The notes under the pieces were generated by a model. That model worked only from the letters and a program-made list of their open reading frames with translations. It was not told where the DNA came from and made no database searches. From NCBI GenBank assembly GCA_964536085.1, contig CAZHWR010000037.1:1-17803 (forward strand): DNA of 17,803 nt. Direction: 5' to 3'. Origin of the DNA: CAZHWR01 sp964536085 (GTDB lineage: Bacteria; Bacillota; Clostridia; Oscillospirales; Ruminococcaceae). A program made the position numbers and the translations under genes. Shown in pieces: positions 8,257 to 14,491 of this stretch; the first letter of the stretch is position 1; every line of letters starts with the position of its first letter.

Positions 8257-8512
8257 ACGATGACGACAACGCTTTGATTTTCACCGCGGTACCACCCGTA
8301 TTCCCGCCGCAATATTCCCGGCGGACGCTCATTGCCCTGTAACGTAAAGCGTACGTCGGCGCTTAGTTGGCACGGCGGACAGATCCTCCGCACGGTTCGG
8401 CGCCGCCGCTCGCGGGTGAACTTCGCACAAGTCGTCTGCCGCGCCCGTATTTCAGCACAAACGGGCTCTCTTTTTTGGGCAAAACAGCTTGACTACTCTC
8501 CCGGTCACAGCG
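8214..8512 (-). promoter_or_regulatory. T-box leader (tRNA-Phe sensing riboswitch) upstream of pheST
   Basis: The minus strand contains the T-box core GGGTGGTACCGCGGT at 8283-8297, which matches the conserved T-box sequence. Upstream lies a Stem I region. GGGAGAGTAGT near 8490-8500 fits the S-turn strand. AGAGAGC followed by a GCCCG...CGGGC hairpin (~8440-8475) fits the distal GA-motif and AG-bulge hairpin. A GAAGTTCA segment provides the specifier: TTC (Phe) at 8418-8420, followed by a purine. In the established mechanism, uncharged tRNA-Phe pairs with the specifier and stabilises the antiterminator, allowing read-through into pheS. The specifier matches the downstream enzyme, which supports the assignment. 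The intervening Stem II/III region is GC-rich and was not folded in detail. Confidence 0.95.
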
Positions 8513-8563
8513 TTTATACAAATATAATATATTCAATATAACAAATATTCATTGAATTTGCAA
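8513..8563 (-). promoter_or_regulatory. Promoter region of pheST (exact boxes ambiguous)
   Basis: This A+T-rich stretch just upstream of Stem I holds two candidates on the minus strand. One is TTGCAA (8558-8563) with 17 nt to TATATT (8535-8540). The other is a TATAAA box (8513-8518) with TTGTTA 20 nt upstream. The second starts the RNA closer to Stem I but has poor spacing. Confidence 0.45.
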
Positions 8564-8570
8564 GTATTAT

Positions 8571-8600
8571 TTGCAAACAGTAATAGCGGTGTGCTATAAT
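8571..8600 (+). promoter_or_regulatory. Promoter-like pair with extended -10, pointing toward the DUF6106-like gene
   Basis: TTGCAA (8571-8576) lies 18 nt before TATAAT (8595-8600), which is preceded by TGC as in an extended -10. The -10 is also the left arm of a perfect 9-bp inverted repeat (TATAATAAC, 8595-8603, with GTTATTATA, 8613-8621), so a regulator or an RNA hairpin could act there. The product would be either a ~200-nt 5' leader for the gene at 8806 or a small RNA. Confidence 0.5.
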
Positions 8601-8739
8601 AACCTCAAAGAAGTTATTATACTTTTTCTTTTTACGGCGTGTGCCTTGCCGCCCGGACGCGGCAACCGGCGCAGTCGCCGATTATACCATGAGCGCAAAG
8701 CGCGCCCGGCTTTGCCGTATGTTTTGCAAAGCAAAACAT
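8595..8739. repeat. Cluster of three perfect inverted repeats
   Basis: The three are: TATAATAAC/GTTATTATA at 8595-8603 and 8613-8621, followed by CTTTTTCTTTTT; TTGCCGC/GCGGCAA at 8646-8652 and 8659-8665; and ATGTTTTGC/GCAAAACAT at 8719-8727 and 8731-8739, with a 3-nt loop. All pairings are exact. Whether they act as DNA operators, RNA hairpins or relics of a palindromic repeat element cannot be told from one copy. Confidence 0.6.
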
Positions 8740-8749
8740 GAAATCATGT

Positions 8750-8755
8750 TATAAT
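8750..8755 (+). promoter_or_regulatory. Candidate -10 box of the DUF6106-like/acpS transcript
   Basis: A consensus TATAAT lies ~50 nt upstream of the GTG start at 8806. The bases where a -35 should sit are the right half of the 9-bp palindrome at 8719-8739, and no -35 consensus occurs at 16-18 nt. TTGCAA at 8724-8729 is 20 nt away. A factor binding the palindrome could compensate or repress. Confidence 0.4.
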
Positions 8756-8805
8756 TAAAGGTAAGAGACAAGACGGTAATCTTGCAAACAGAAGGTGGAA
8801 AATAA

Positions 8806-9363
8806 GTGGACGTTTTTATTGAACAGCTTGTAAAGTATAAAAAAACCAATTCGGATTTTACAAAGCAGACCGTGGCGTTGCTCGGAGGAGTGGTCGCTGT
8901 GCTGGCAGCGGCGTATGTAGGGCTTTATTTGATTGCCCTTTTAGGCTCTCTCGGCATACTGCTGGCGCTCTGCCTGATAGTCGCCATCGGCTACGGAACC
9001 TTCCGCATTATCACCAATTTCAATGTGGAGTATGAATATATACTGACAAACGGCGAACTGGACGTTGATAAAATCGTGGCAAAAAGCAGCCGCAAGCGTC
9101 TTGTGAACATTCAGGTAAAAGACTTTGCCGCATTCGGCAGAGTGACCCAGCCCGTTCTTGACGGCGAATACGACACCAGAATCTACGCATATTCCGACTA
9201 TACGCGCCCGGACGCGTGCTACGCCGAGTTTGAAAAAAACGGCATGGGCAAAACGCTGCTTTTGTTCAACCCGAACAGCGAGTTTGCAAAAAAGCTTATG
9301 GAGTATATTCCCGCAAACGTCAGGCAGGGAATCAACTTGCAGCTGCAAGAGGAACAGGAATGA
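8806..9363 (+). CDS. DUF6106-like membrane protein, unknown function
   Basis: This 185-residue protein starts with GTG at 8806, with GAAGGTGG 7 nt upstream. After a charged N-terminus (FIEQLVKYKKTN), two hydrophobic helices follow closely (about residues 24-45 and 48-68). A ~115-residue soluble domain follows, beginning with VEYEYILTNGELDVDKI and containing RRR/K-rich and Tyr-rich segments. This arrangement, in particular the YEY.LTNGELD.DKI motif, matches what I recall of the clostridial DUF6106 family, whose function is not established. The stop codon overlaps the acpS start (ATGA), so translation of the two is probably coupled. By analogy with bacterial PH-like membrane-anchored domains, the soluble part could lie on the cytoplasmic face; this is inference. 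Confidence 0.85.
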   Translation: MDVFIEQLVKYKKTNSDFTKQTVALLGGVVAVLAAAYVGLYLIALLGSLGILLALCLIVAIGYGTFRIITNFNVEYEYILTNGELDVDKIVAKSSRKRLVNIQVKDFAAFGRVTQPVLDGEYDTRIYAYSDYTRPDACYAEFEKNGMGKTLLLFNPNSEFAKKLMEYIPANVRQGINLQLQEEQE

Positions 9364-9737
9364 GTCGGATAGCCGTTGGGATAGACGTCGCGGAAATTTC
9401 AAGGATAAGCGAGCTTATCAAAAACGATCGCTTTCTGGAACGGTTTTTTTCTGAAAGCGAACGTGAATATTTTGCGGGCAAGGCTCGCCCCTGCGAATCC
9501 GCAGCCGCGAATTTCGCGGGCAAGGAAGCGTTTTTAAAAGCGATGAAAAAGGGTATCGGAACACTCCCTCTTTCTCAAATCGAAATCCTGCGCGAGCCGT
9601 CCGGCGCGCCGTATATACGCCTTTCGGGCAGCGCAAGGGCGCTGGCGGAGGAAAAAAACGTCGAACAGCTCGAAATAAGCCTTACGCACGACGGCGGCAT
9701 TGCCGCAGCGATAGTGCAGGCGGTCTTCGCCGAGTAA
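9360..9737 (+). CDS. acpS: Holo-[acyl-carrier-protein] synthase
   Basis: This 125-residue protein has the typical AcpS length and motifs: VGIDVAEISRI near the N-terminus (Asp9, a Mg2+ ligand), FAGKEAFLKA (Glu56 and Lys60, catalytic/metal region) and LEISLTHDGG near the C-terminus. The enzyme moves 4'-phosphopantetheine from CoA to a serine of apo-ACP, making fatty-acid synthesis possible, and acts in the cytosol as a trimer. The ATG overlaps the upstream TGA by 4 nt (ATGA), implying translational coupling with the DUF6106-like protein. The usual FAAKEA reads FAGKEA here, a conservative change. Confidence 0.97.
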   Translation: MSRIAVGIDVAEISRISELIKNDRFLERFFSESEREYFAGKARPCESAAANFAGKEAFLKAMKKGIGTLPLSQIEILREPSGAPYIRLSGSARALAEEKNVEQLEISLTHDGGIAAAIVQAVFAE

Positions 9738-9753
9738 ATATTTATAATTTTGC

Positions 9754-9782
9754 TTGTTTTTGCGGTTTATTCGGTATAAAAT
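9754..9782 (+). promoter_or_regulatory. Possible promoter for ireB
   Basis: TTGTTT (9754-9759) and TAAAAT (9777-9782) are 17 nt apart in the 74-bp gap between acpS and ireB. The match is partial, and ireB could also be read from the acpS transcript, since no terminator separates them. Confidence 0.35.
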
Positions 9783-9811
9783 AAAAGTATACAATAATTG
9801 TAAGGAGTGTT

Positions 9812-10063
9812 ATGGGCATGCTGGAAAAAACAATGACCTTCGCAGTACACGACGATAAAGAAGACCAAATGAAAGCGGTGCTGACGACGGTGTACGACGC
9901 ACTGCGCGAAAAGGGCTATAATCCGATAAATCAGATTGTGGGATATATCCTCTCGGAGGACCCGACATATATCACAACGTATAATAACGCCAGAAGCTTG
10001 ATACGCAAGGTCGACAGGGACGAGCTTTTACAGGCAATGGTAAAATCCTATCTGAACGATTAA
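9812..10063 (+). CDS. ireB: IreB family regulatory phosphoprotein
   Basis: This 83-residue protein carries the family's hallmark central segment, REKGYNPINQIVGYILSEDPTYI, followed by NARSLIRKVDRDELL. The family was formerly DUF965/UPF0297. In Enterococcus faecalis, IreB is a substrate of the Ser/Thr kinase IreK and affects cephalosporin resistance. Thr7 and Thr9 lie in the N-terminal stretch where that protein is phosphorylated, but the exact site here is unknown. AAGGAG sits 4 nt before the ATG at 9812 and 10 nt before a second ATG at 9818; the later one has better spacing and would give an 81-residue protein. In many Firmicutes the gene neighbours ruvX and a DUF1292 gene; neither is here. 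It ends at a strong terminator. Confidence 0.93.
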   Translation: MGMLEKTMTFAVHDDKEDQMKAVLTTVYDALREKGYNPINQIVGYILSEDPTYITTYNNARSLIRKVDRDELLQAMVKSYLND

Positions 10064-10066
10064 ATC

Positions 10067-10102
10067 AAAGCGGGGCGTTTTGCGCCCCGCTTTGCGCTTT
10101 TT
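10067..10102 (+). terminator. Intrinsic terminator after ireB
   Basis: AAAGCGGGGCG (10067-10077) pairs perfectly with 10083-10093 around a 5-nt loop, followed by GCGCTTTTT. It starts 4 nt after the ireB stop and separates the acpS group from nnrD. Confidence 0.9.
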
Positions 10103-10224
10103 AAGGCGGGAAACCCGATATAACGCGCGCAGCGCTGCATTTTATCGGCTCTCTTCAATAAATCGGCAGGCTTTATACAATGTTTTAAGACTTCATATTT
10201 TGCCTGTTTCACAGGAGTACGACT

Positions 10225-11091
10225 ATGTTTATCACGCAAGATTTCGTAAGCGGCTGTATAAAGCCGCGGGACGAGTATTCCAATAAAGGCGATTACGGCA
10301 AGGTCGCCGCCGTCGCGGGAAGCGGCTGCTATCCCGGAGCCGCCGCGCTTTGCACCCGCGCCGCCGCAAGGGCGGGCGCCGGGCTTGTAACACTGTGCTC
10401 CACAGCCGCGGTGTGCGGTACGGTCGCATGGAAAAACAGCGAAACCACCTATGTGCCGCTTCCACAGTCGGACAGCGGCGCGGTATCCGCGCAGTCGTCA
10501 AGACTGATACTCGAAGTCCGTCCGAGCGCGTATGTCGTCGGGTGCGGACTGACAAAAACCTACGATACTGTCAGCGTTGTGAAAAATATAATATCTTCGG
10601 CACGCTGCCCGATAGTTCTCGACGCGGACGGACTGAACGCCATAGCCGATGACAAGGACGTTCTTTTGTGCAAAAAATCCGAGCTTATTGTAACCCCTCA
10701 TCCGGGCGAGATGAGCCGCCTTATCGGCAAATCCATCCAAGACATCGCGCAAAACCGCGAGCGGACGGCGGCTGAATTTGCAAAGGCGTACGGCTGCGTA
10801 ACGGTGCTCAAGGGGCACGAAACGGTCGTCGCCGCGCCGTCGGGCGAGATTTATATAAACACCACCGGCAACGCGGGCATGGCGCGCGGCGGAAGCGGGG
10901 ACATTTTGGCGGGCATAATAGGCGCGTTGGCAGCGCAGGGGATGACCGCCCTGCAATCTGCGGCGTGCGGCGTGTATCTTCACGGGCTTGCGGGCGATAT
11001 AGCCGCCCGACGGCACACCCAGTACGCCATGCTGCCGGACGATATTATTGACGCACTCCCTGAAGCGTTTTCCTCCGCGCTCGGACTTTAA
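10225..11091 (+). CDS. nnrD: ADP-dependent (S)-NAD(P)H-hydrate dehydratase
   Basis: This 288-residue protein is a stand-alone NnrD (YjeF C-terminal/YxkO-like, ribokinase-like fold). It repairs hydrated NADH and NADPH (NADHX, NADPHX) using ADP. Motifs in order are R.EYSNKGDYGKV.A..GS near residues 15-34, a GAA.LC.RAAARAGAGLVTL segment, VLDADGLNAI, VTPHPGEMSRLIG, VLKGHETVVA, and GNAGMARGGSGDILAGIIGA, which contains the nucleotide-binding and catalytic Asp region, then GVYLHGLAGD. The epimerase partner NnrE, fused to this domain in many bacteria, is absent and must be encoded elsewhere. AGGAG lies 7 nt before the ATG. The 122 bp upstream follows a terminator, so it has its own promoter; a TACAAT-like box near 10175 is possible. 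No terminator is evident before fucO. Confidence 0.95.
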   Translation: MFITQDFVSGCIKPRDEYSNKGDYGKVAAVAGSGCYPGAAALCTRAAARAGAGLVTLCSTAAVCGTVAWKNSETTYVPLPQSDSGAVSAQSSRLILEVRPSAYVVGCGLTKTYDTVSVVKNIISSARCPIVLDADGLNAIADDKDVLLCKKSELIVTPHPGEMSRLIGKSIQDIAQNRERTAAEFAKAYGCVTVLKGHETVVAAPSGEIYINTTGNAGMARGGSGDILAGIIGALAAQGMTALQSAACGVYLHGLAGDIAARRHTQYAMLPDDIIDALPEAFSSALGL

Positions 11092-11249
11092 GCTTTTATC
11101 ACAGCGGCTGAATCGTTTATCTTATCCGTGGTAAAAACGATATCTGAAATATGCGTTTGCGGAGCTCGATTTGCATGGCGCAAGTCAAAGATAAATCGGA
11201 ACACAGCAAGGGTATCCTTGTTAAATATAAACAGAAAGGGCGTATTATT

Positions 11250-12398
11250 ATGGCAAACAGATTCATTCTCAACGAAACGTCGTACCACGGCGCGGGAGCT
11301 ATCTCCGAAATAGCAAACGAAGCGAAGGACAGAGGCTTTAAAAAAGCGCTCGTCTGCTCGGACGCGGACTTGATAAAGTTCGGAGTTACAAAAAAAGTCA
11401 CGGATATTCTCGACTCAGCGGGACTTGCTTACGAGATTTATTCGGACATCAAGCCCAATCCGACCATAGAAAATGTTCAAAACGGCGTTGCGGCGTATAA
11501 GGCGGCAAACGCGGATTATATTATCGCTATCGGCGGCGGCTCGTCTATGGACACCGCCAAGGGAATCGGGATAATCATCACAAATCCCGGCTTTGCCGAC
11601 GTTAAAAGCCTGGAGGGAGTCGCACCCACAACAAAAAAATCCGCACCGATATTCGCTGTCCCGACAACTGCGGGAACAGCCGCGGAGGTCACGATAAACT
11701 ACGTTATTACCGACGCTGAAAACAACCGAAAGATGGTCTGTGTGGACCCGAAGGACATTCCGGTTGTCGCGTTTGTCGATTCAGATATGATGTCCACCAT
11801 GCCCAAAGGCTTGACCGCCGCCACAGGGATGGACGCTTTGACCCACGCTATCGAGGGTTATATCACCGCGGGAGCATGGGCGCTTTCGGATATGTTCCAC
11901 CTGAAGGCAATCGAGATTATTTCAAGAAGCCTGCGCGCTTCGGTCAACGGCGATAAAGAGGGCAGAGAGAATATGGCTCTCGGTCAGTATGTCGCGGGCA
12001 TGGGCTTTTCAAACGTCGGGCTGGGTATCGTCCATTCGATGGCACATCCGCTCGGCGCGCTGTACGACACCCCGCACGGCGTAGCAAACGCGATAATCCT
12101 GCCGACGGTCATGGAGTACAATGCGCCTGCGACCGGCGAAAAATACAGGGAGATAGCGCGCGCCATGGGCGTTCAGGGCGTGGACGGCATGACCTGCGAG
12201 GAATACAGGACTGCCGCGATAGACGCTGTAAAACAACTCGCGAGAGACGTTGAGATTCCCGAAAATCTCAAGGACATCGTTAAGCCCGAGGATATTCCGT
12301 TCCTGGCGCAGTCCGCGTATGACGACGCTTGCCGTCCTGGAAATCCGCGCGAAACGAGCGTTGAGGATATCACAAAACTGTATGAAAGCCTGTTGTAA
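11250..12398 (+). CDS. fucO: Lactaldehyde reductase / L-1,2-propanediol oxidoreductase (iron-containing alcohol dehydrogenase)
   Basis: With ATG at 11250 (AAAGGG 9 nt upstream) the protein is 382 residues and follows Escherichia coli FucO closely from MANR.ILNET to NPRE.....I..LY. It has the nucleotide motif AIGGGSSMDTAKGIG (residues ~93-107), PTTAGTAAEVTINYVITD, and the iron ligands Asp195, His199, His262 and His276 (DALTHAIEGY, VHSMAHPLGA, TPHGVAN). FucO reduces L-lactaldehyde from fucose or rhamnose breakdown to 1,2-propanediol, regenerating NAD+. No fucose, rhamnose or microcompartment genes are nearby, so substrate use in vivo is inferred. An in-frame extension to 11151 is open but lacks a ribosome site and homology. 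It ends at a strong terminator shared with rny. Confidence 0.94.
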   Translation: MANRFILNETSYHGAGAISEIANEAKDRGFKKALVCSDADLIKFGVTKKVTDILDSAGLAYEIYSDIKPNPTIENVQNGVAAYKAANADYIIAIGGGSSMDTAKGIGIIITNPGFADVKSLEGVAPTTKKSAPIFAVPTTAGTAAEVTINYVITDAENNRKMVCVDPKDIPVVAFVDSDMMSTMPKGLTAATGMDALTHAIEGYITAGAWALSDMFHLKAIEIISRSLRASVNGDKEGRENMALGQYVAGMGFSNVGLGIVHSMAHPLGALYDTPHGVANAIILPTVMEYNAPATGEKYREIARAMGVQGVDGMTCEEYRTAAIDAVKQLARDVEIPENLKDIVKPEDIPFLAQSAYDDACRPGNPRETSVEDITKLYESLL

Positions 12399-12463
12399 AG
12401 AGCGAAAAGCGCATCACGGAGCTTTAAGCAAAAGGCTCGGTTAAAAATCATTGTCTTAACTGA

Positions 12464-12500
12464 AAAGAGCGGCGAAAACAAAGTTTTCGCCGCTCTTTAT
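12464..12500. terminator. Bidirectional terminator between convergent fucO and rny
   Basis: AAAGAGCGGCGAAAAC (12464-12479) pairs perfectly over 16 bp with 12483-12498 around an AAA loop. The plus-strand stem ends in CTTTATTAATT and the minus-strand stem in CTTTTC. It lies 66 bp past the fucO stop and 74 bp past the rny stop, so it can serve both, and more strongly fucO. Confidence 0.9.
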
Positions 12501-12571
12501 TAATTAGCCGTGTATTAAATTTTATCAGCCTGTAGATTTCCGCCTGCCGATGTTTGCAGACAGCAGGCAGT

Positions 12572-14140
12572 TTATTTTGCAATGTCGATAGCACGGCTTT
12601 CCCTGATAACATGAACCTTTATCTGACCGGGATAGTCAAGCTCGTTTTCGATTTTCTCGACTATATCGCGCGCGATAAGCACCATCTTTTCGTCGTTGAC
12701 GACCTCCGGCTTGACCATGATTCTGATTTCGCGGCCCGCCTGGATAGCGTAGGATTTATCCACTCCGTCGAACGAGCATGCGATTTCCTCCAGCTTTTCA
12801 AGACGCTTGATGTAGTTTTCGAGATTTTCGCGCCTTGCCGCCGGTCTTGCCGCCGAAATAGCGTCCGCCGCCTGAACGATACAAGCGATAACGGTTTTCG
12901 GCTCAACATCGCCGTGGTGAGCTTCAACAGCGTGAAGAACATCGGCGTTTTCTTTATATTTTCTGCACACGTCAACGCCGATTTCAACGTGCGAGCCTTC
13001 GATTTCGTGATTAAGGGCTTTGCCTATGTCGTGCAGAAGTCCTGCGCGCTTGGCGAGACTTTCGTCCTCACCGAGCTCCGCCGCCATGATTCCCGCGAGG
13101 AACGATACCTCAATCGAGTGGTCGAGCACATTCTGACCGTAGCTTGTTCTGTAAATCAAACGTCCGAGCAGCTTAACAAGCTCGGGATGCATGCCGTGAA
13201 CGTTGGTTTCGAGCACCGCCCGTTCGCCTGCGGCGCGGATTTTCTGTTCGACCTCGCGCTTGGATTTTTCGACCATCTCTTCAATGCGGGCAGGGTGAAT
13301 GCGACCGTCGGTTATCAGCTTTTCAAGCGCCTGCCGCGCGATTTCGCGGCGGACAGGGTCGAAACACGACAGCGTTATTGCTTCGGGCGTATCGTCTATA
13401 ATCAGATCGACGCCCGTCATCGTTTCGAGCGTTCTTATATTTCTTCCCTCTCGACCGATTATTCTGCCCTTCATTTCGTCGTTCGGCAGAGAAACGACCG
13501 AAACGGTGGCCTCCGAAACCTGATCGGCGGACAGTCTTGCAATAGCGAGTGAGATAAGCTTTTTGGCATTCGCGTCCGCTTCGTCGATCGCCTGTTGCTT
13601 GTAGTTGGCGATCATGACCGCCTTTTCGTGAACCAAATCGTCTTCCAAAAGGCTTAAAAGCTGAGACTTTGCCTGCTCGGTGGTGAGCCCGGAAATTCTT
13701 TCGAGCGATTCAAGCTGACTCTTTTTGATAACCTCCGCTTCCGAAAGCGTTTTGTCCGCTTCGGCGAGCTTTTTTTGCAGGAGCTCTTCTTTTTTTTCAA
13801 GGTTGTCGGTTTTTTTGTCTATCGATTCTTCCTTCTGTGCGAGCCTGCGCTCCTGACGGATAACCTCGCTGCGGCGCTCCTTAATGTCGCGGTCGGCTTC
13901 ATTGCGAAGCTTATGTATTTCGTCTTTCGCTTCGATAAGCGCTTCTTTTTTCTTGGAATCCGCGGCGCGTACCGCGTCGTTCAGGATTTTTTTGGCTTGC
14001 TCTTCAGCGGCGCCTATTTCTGCTTCCGCTATCCGCTTGCGGTAGGATACGCCGAGCCTGAACGCAATAACGGCGGCGACAACAGCCGTTACAACAAACG
14101 TGATGATACACGCCAAAGCAATCATAGTTGCCTGATCCAT
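12572..14140 (-). CDS. rny: Ribonuclease Y
   Basis: This 522-residue protein is the membrane-anchored endoribonuclease that starts mRNA decay in Firmicutes. An N-terminal membrane helix (residues ~5-28) is followed by a long charged coiled coil (~35-205), a KH RNA-binding domain (GRIIGREGRNIR near 224-235) and an HD domain with HSIEVSFLAG, the metal-binding His370-Asp371 of LLHDIGKA, EAHHGD and QAADAISAARPAARRE. The last motif is usually ARPGARRE; the Gly-to-Ala change is minor. The ATG has AGGAGG 11 nt upstream (minus strand of 14152-14157). It is transcribed from a strong promoter ~275 nt upstream, through a structured leader with a terminator before the ribosome site, and ends at the terminator shared with fucO. 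Confidence 0.97.
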   Translation of the reverse strand: MDQATMIALACIITFVVTAVVAAVIAFRLGVSYRKRIAEAEIGAAEEQAKKILNDAVRAADSKKKEALIEAKDEIHKLRNEADRDIKERRSEVIRQERRLAQKEESIDKKTDNLEKKEELLQKKLAEADKTLSEAEVIKKSQLESLERISGLTTEQAKSQLLSLLEDDLVHEKAVMIANYKQQAIDEADANAKKLISLAIARLSADQVSEATVSVVSLPNDEMKGRIIGREGRNIRTLETMTGVDLIIDDTPEAITLSCFDPVRREIARQALEKLITDGRIHPARIEEMVEKSKREVEQKIRAAGERAVLETNVHGMHPELVKLLGRLIYRTSYGQNVLDHSIEVSFLAGIMAAELGEDESLAKRAGLLHDIGKALNHEIEGSHVEIGVDVCRKYKENADVLHAVEAHHGDVEPKTVIACIVQAADAISAARPAARRENLENYIKRLEKLEEIACSFDGVDKSYAIQAGREIRIMVKPEVVNDEKMVLIARDIVEKIENELDYPGQIKVHVIRESRAIDIAK

Positions 14141-14414
14141 GTTTTTTTAAACCTCCTAACACTGAGTTTTGATAAATTTCTACATTAAAAAATGCGCAGA
14201 TAAAAAATCCGCGCACAAGGATGCAGTATTTTAATTTTCTTTTAAATTTACCAATAATACCTGAGAAAATACACTTATAGCTTTATTGGTTTACGGCTTA
14301 CAATTTTAATTTTTATATAAAACTGAAGGCGCGCCCCGCGCCTTTATCTAAAAAGAACAATTAAATTTACTGGCATCTATAATTAAACCTGATATACGGA
14401 TTAACCTATTTAAT
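14141..14414 (-). ncRNA. Structured leader or small RNA upstream of rny (class unknown)
   Basis: This 351-bp gap between genes (14141-14491) holds no protein gene but strong RNA signals on the minus strand. From the promoter at 14415-14443, RNA would start near 14408. Segment 14351-14377 pairs with 14220-14243 in ~23 bp with single-base bulges (GATGC/GCATC, AGTA/TACT, TTTAATT/AATTAAA, TTCTTTT/AAAAGAA). Inside are hairpins AAGGCGC/GCGCCTT (14326-14344) and ACCAATAA/TTATTGGT (14250-14257 with 14283-14290). Outside, AATCCG (14397-14402) can pair with CGGATT (14206-14211), which is also the left arm of the terminator at 14187-14215. It could be an attenuating leader or an independent ~220-nt RNA. 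I matched it to no known riboswitch; 6S-like RNA was considered but not shown. Confidence 0.6.
14187..14215 (-). terminator. Intrinsic terminator inside the rny leader
   Basis: On the minus strand TGCGCGGAT (14207-14215) pairs with ATCTGCGCA (14193-14201), nine positions including one G-T pair, around a five-T loop, followed directly by six T. It ends ~46 nt before the rny start, between the promoter and the gene. It must therefore be bypassed for full-length transcription from that promoter. Confidence 0.75.
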
Positions 14415-14443
14415 ATTGTACAACAAAATAAAAAATCTGTCAA
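14415..14443 (-). promoter_or_regulatory. Consensus sigma-A promoter for the rny leader RNA
   Basis: On the minus strand TTGACA (14438-14443) and TACAAT (14415-14420) are separated by exactly 17 nt in A+T-rich DNA, ~275 nt upstream of rny and ~50 nt past the end of the preceding gene. Confidence 0.85.
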
Positions 14444-14491
14444 GAAAACAGCACAATATTTACAAAAAAACCAAAAAAAATGCGTGTTCTT

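Larger units (their letters stand above)
8169..8805. other. Divergent intergenic region between pheS and the DUF6106-like gene
   Basis: This 637-bp stretch has no supported protein gene. The left half (8214-8563) is the pheST T-box leader, attenuator and promoter region on the minus strand. The right half (8571-8760) faces the other way and holds a good promoter-like pair, three perfect inverted repeats and a second -10 box just before the DUF6106-like gene. Each element is listed separately. Confidence 0.85.

Noticed and set aside
11151..11249. N-terminal extension of fucO
   Set aside because: No ribosome site or FucO homology upstream of MANR. The ATG at 11250 gives the same 382-residue length as characterised FucO.
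12554..13552. 332-codon plus-strand frame opposite rny
   Set aside because: It lies almost entirely over the rny coding sequence, shows low-complexity Phe/Val/Asp-rich translation and has no homology signal.
14187..14443. Identification of the rny leader as 6S RNA, RNase P RNA, tmRNA or SRP RNA
   Set aside because: No conserved RNase P, tmRNA or SRP motifs were seen, and the fold has a branched interior rather than a clear 6S rod with a central bubble. 6S-like identity stays untested, so no class was assigned.
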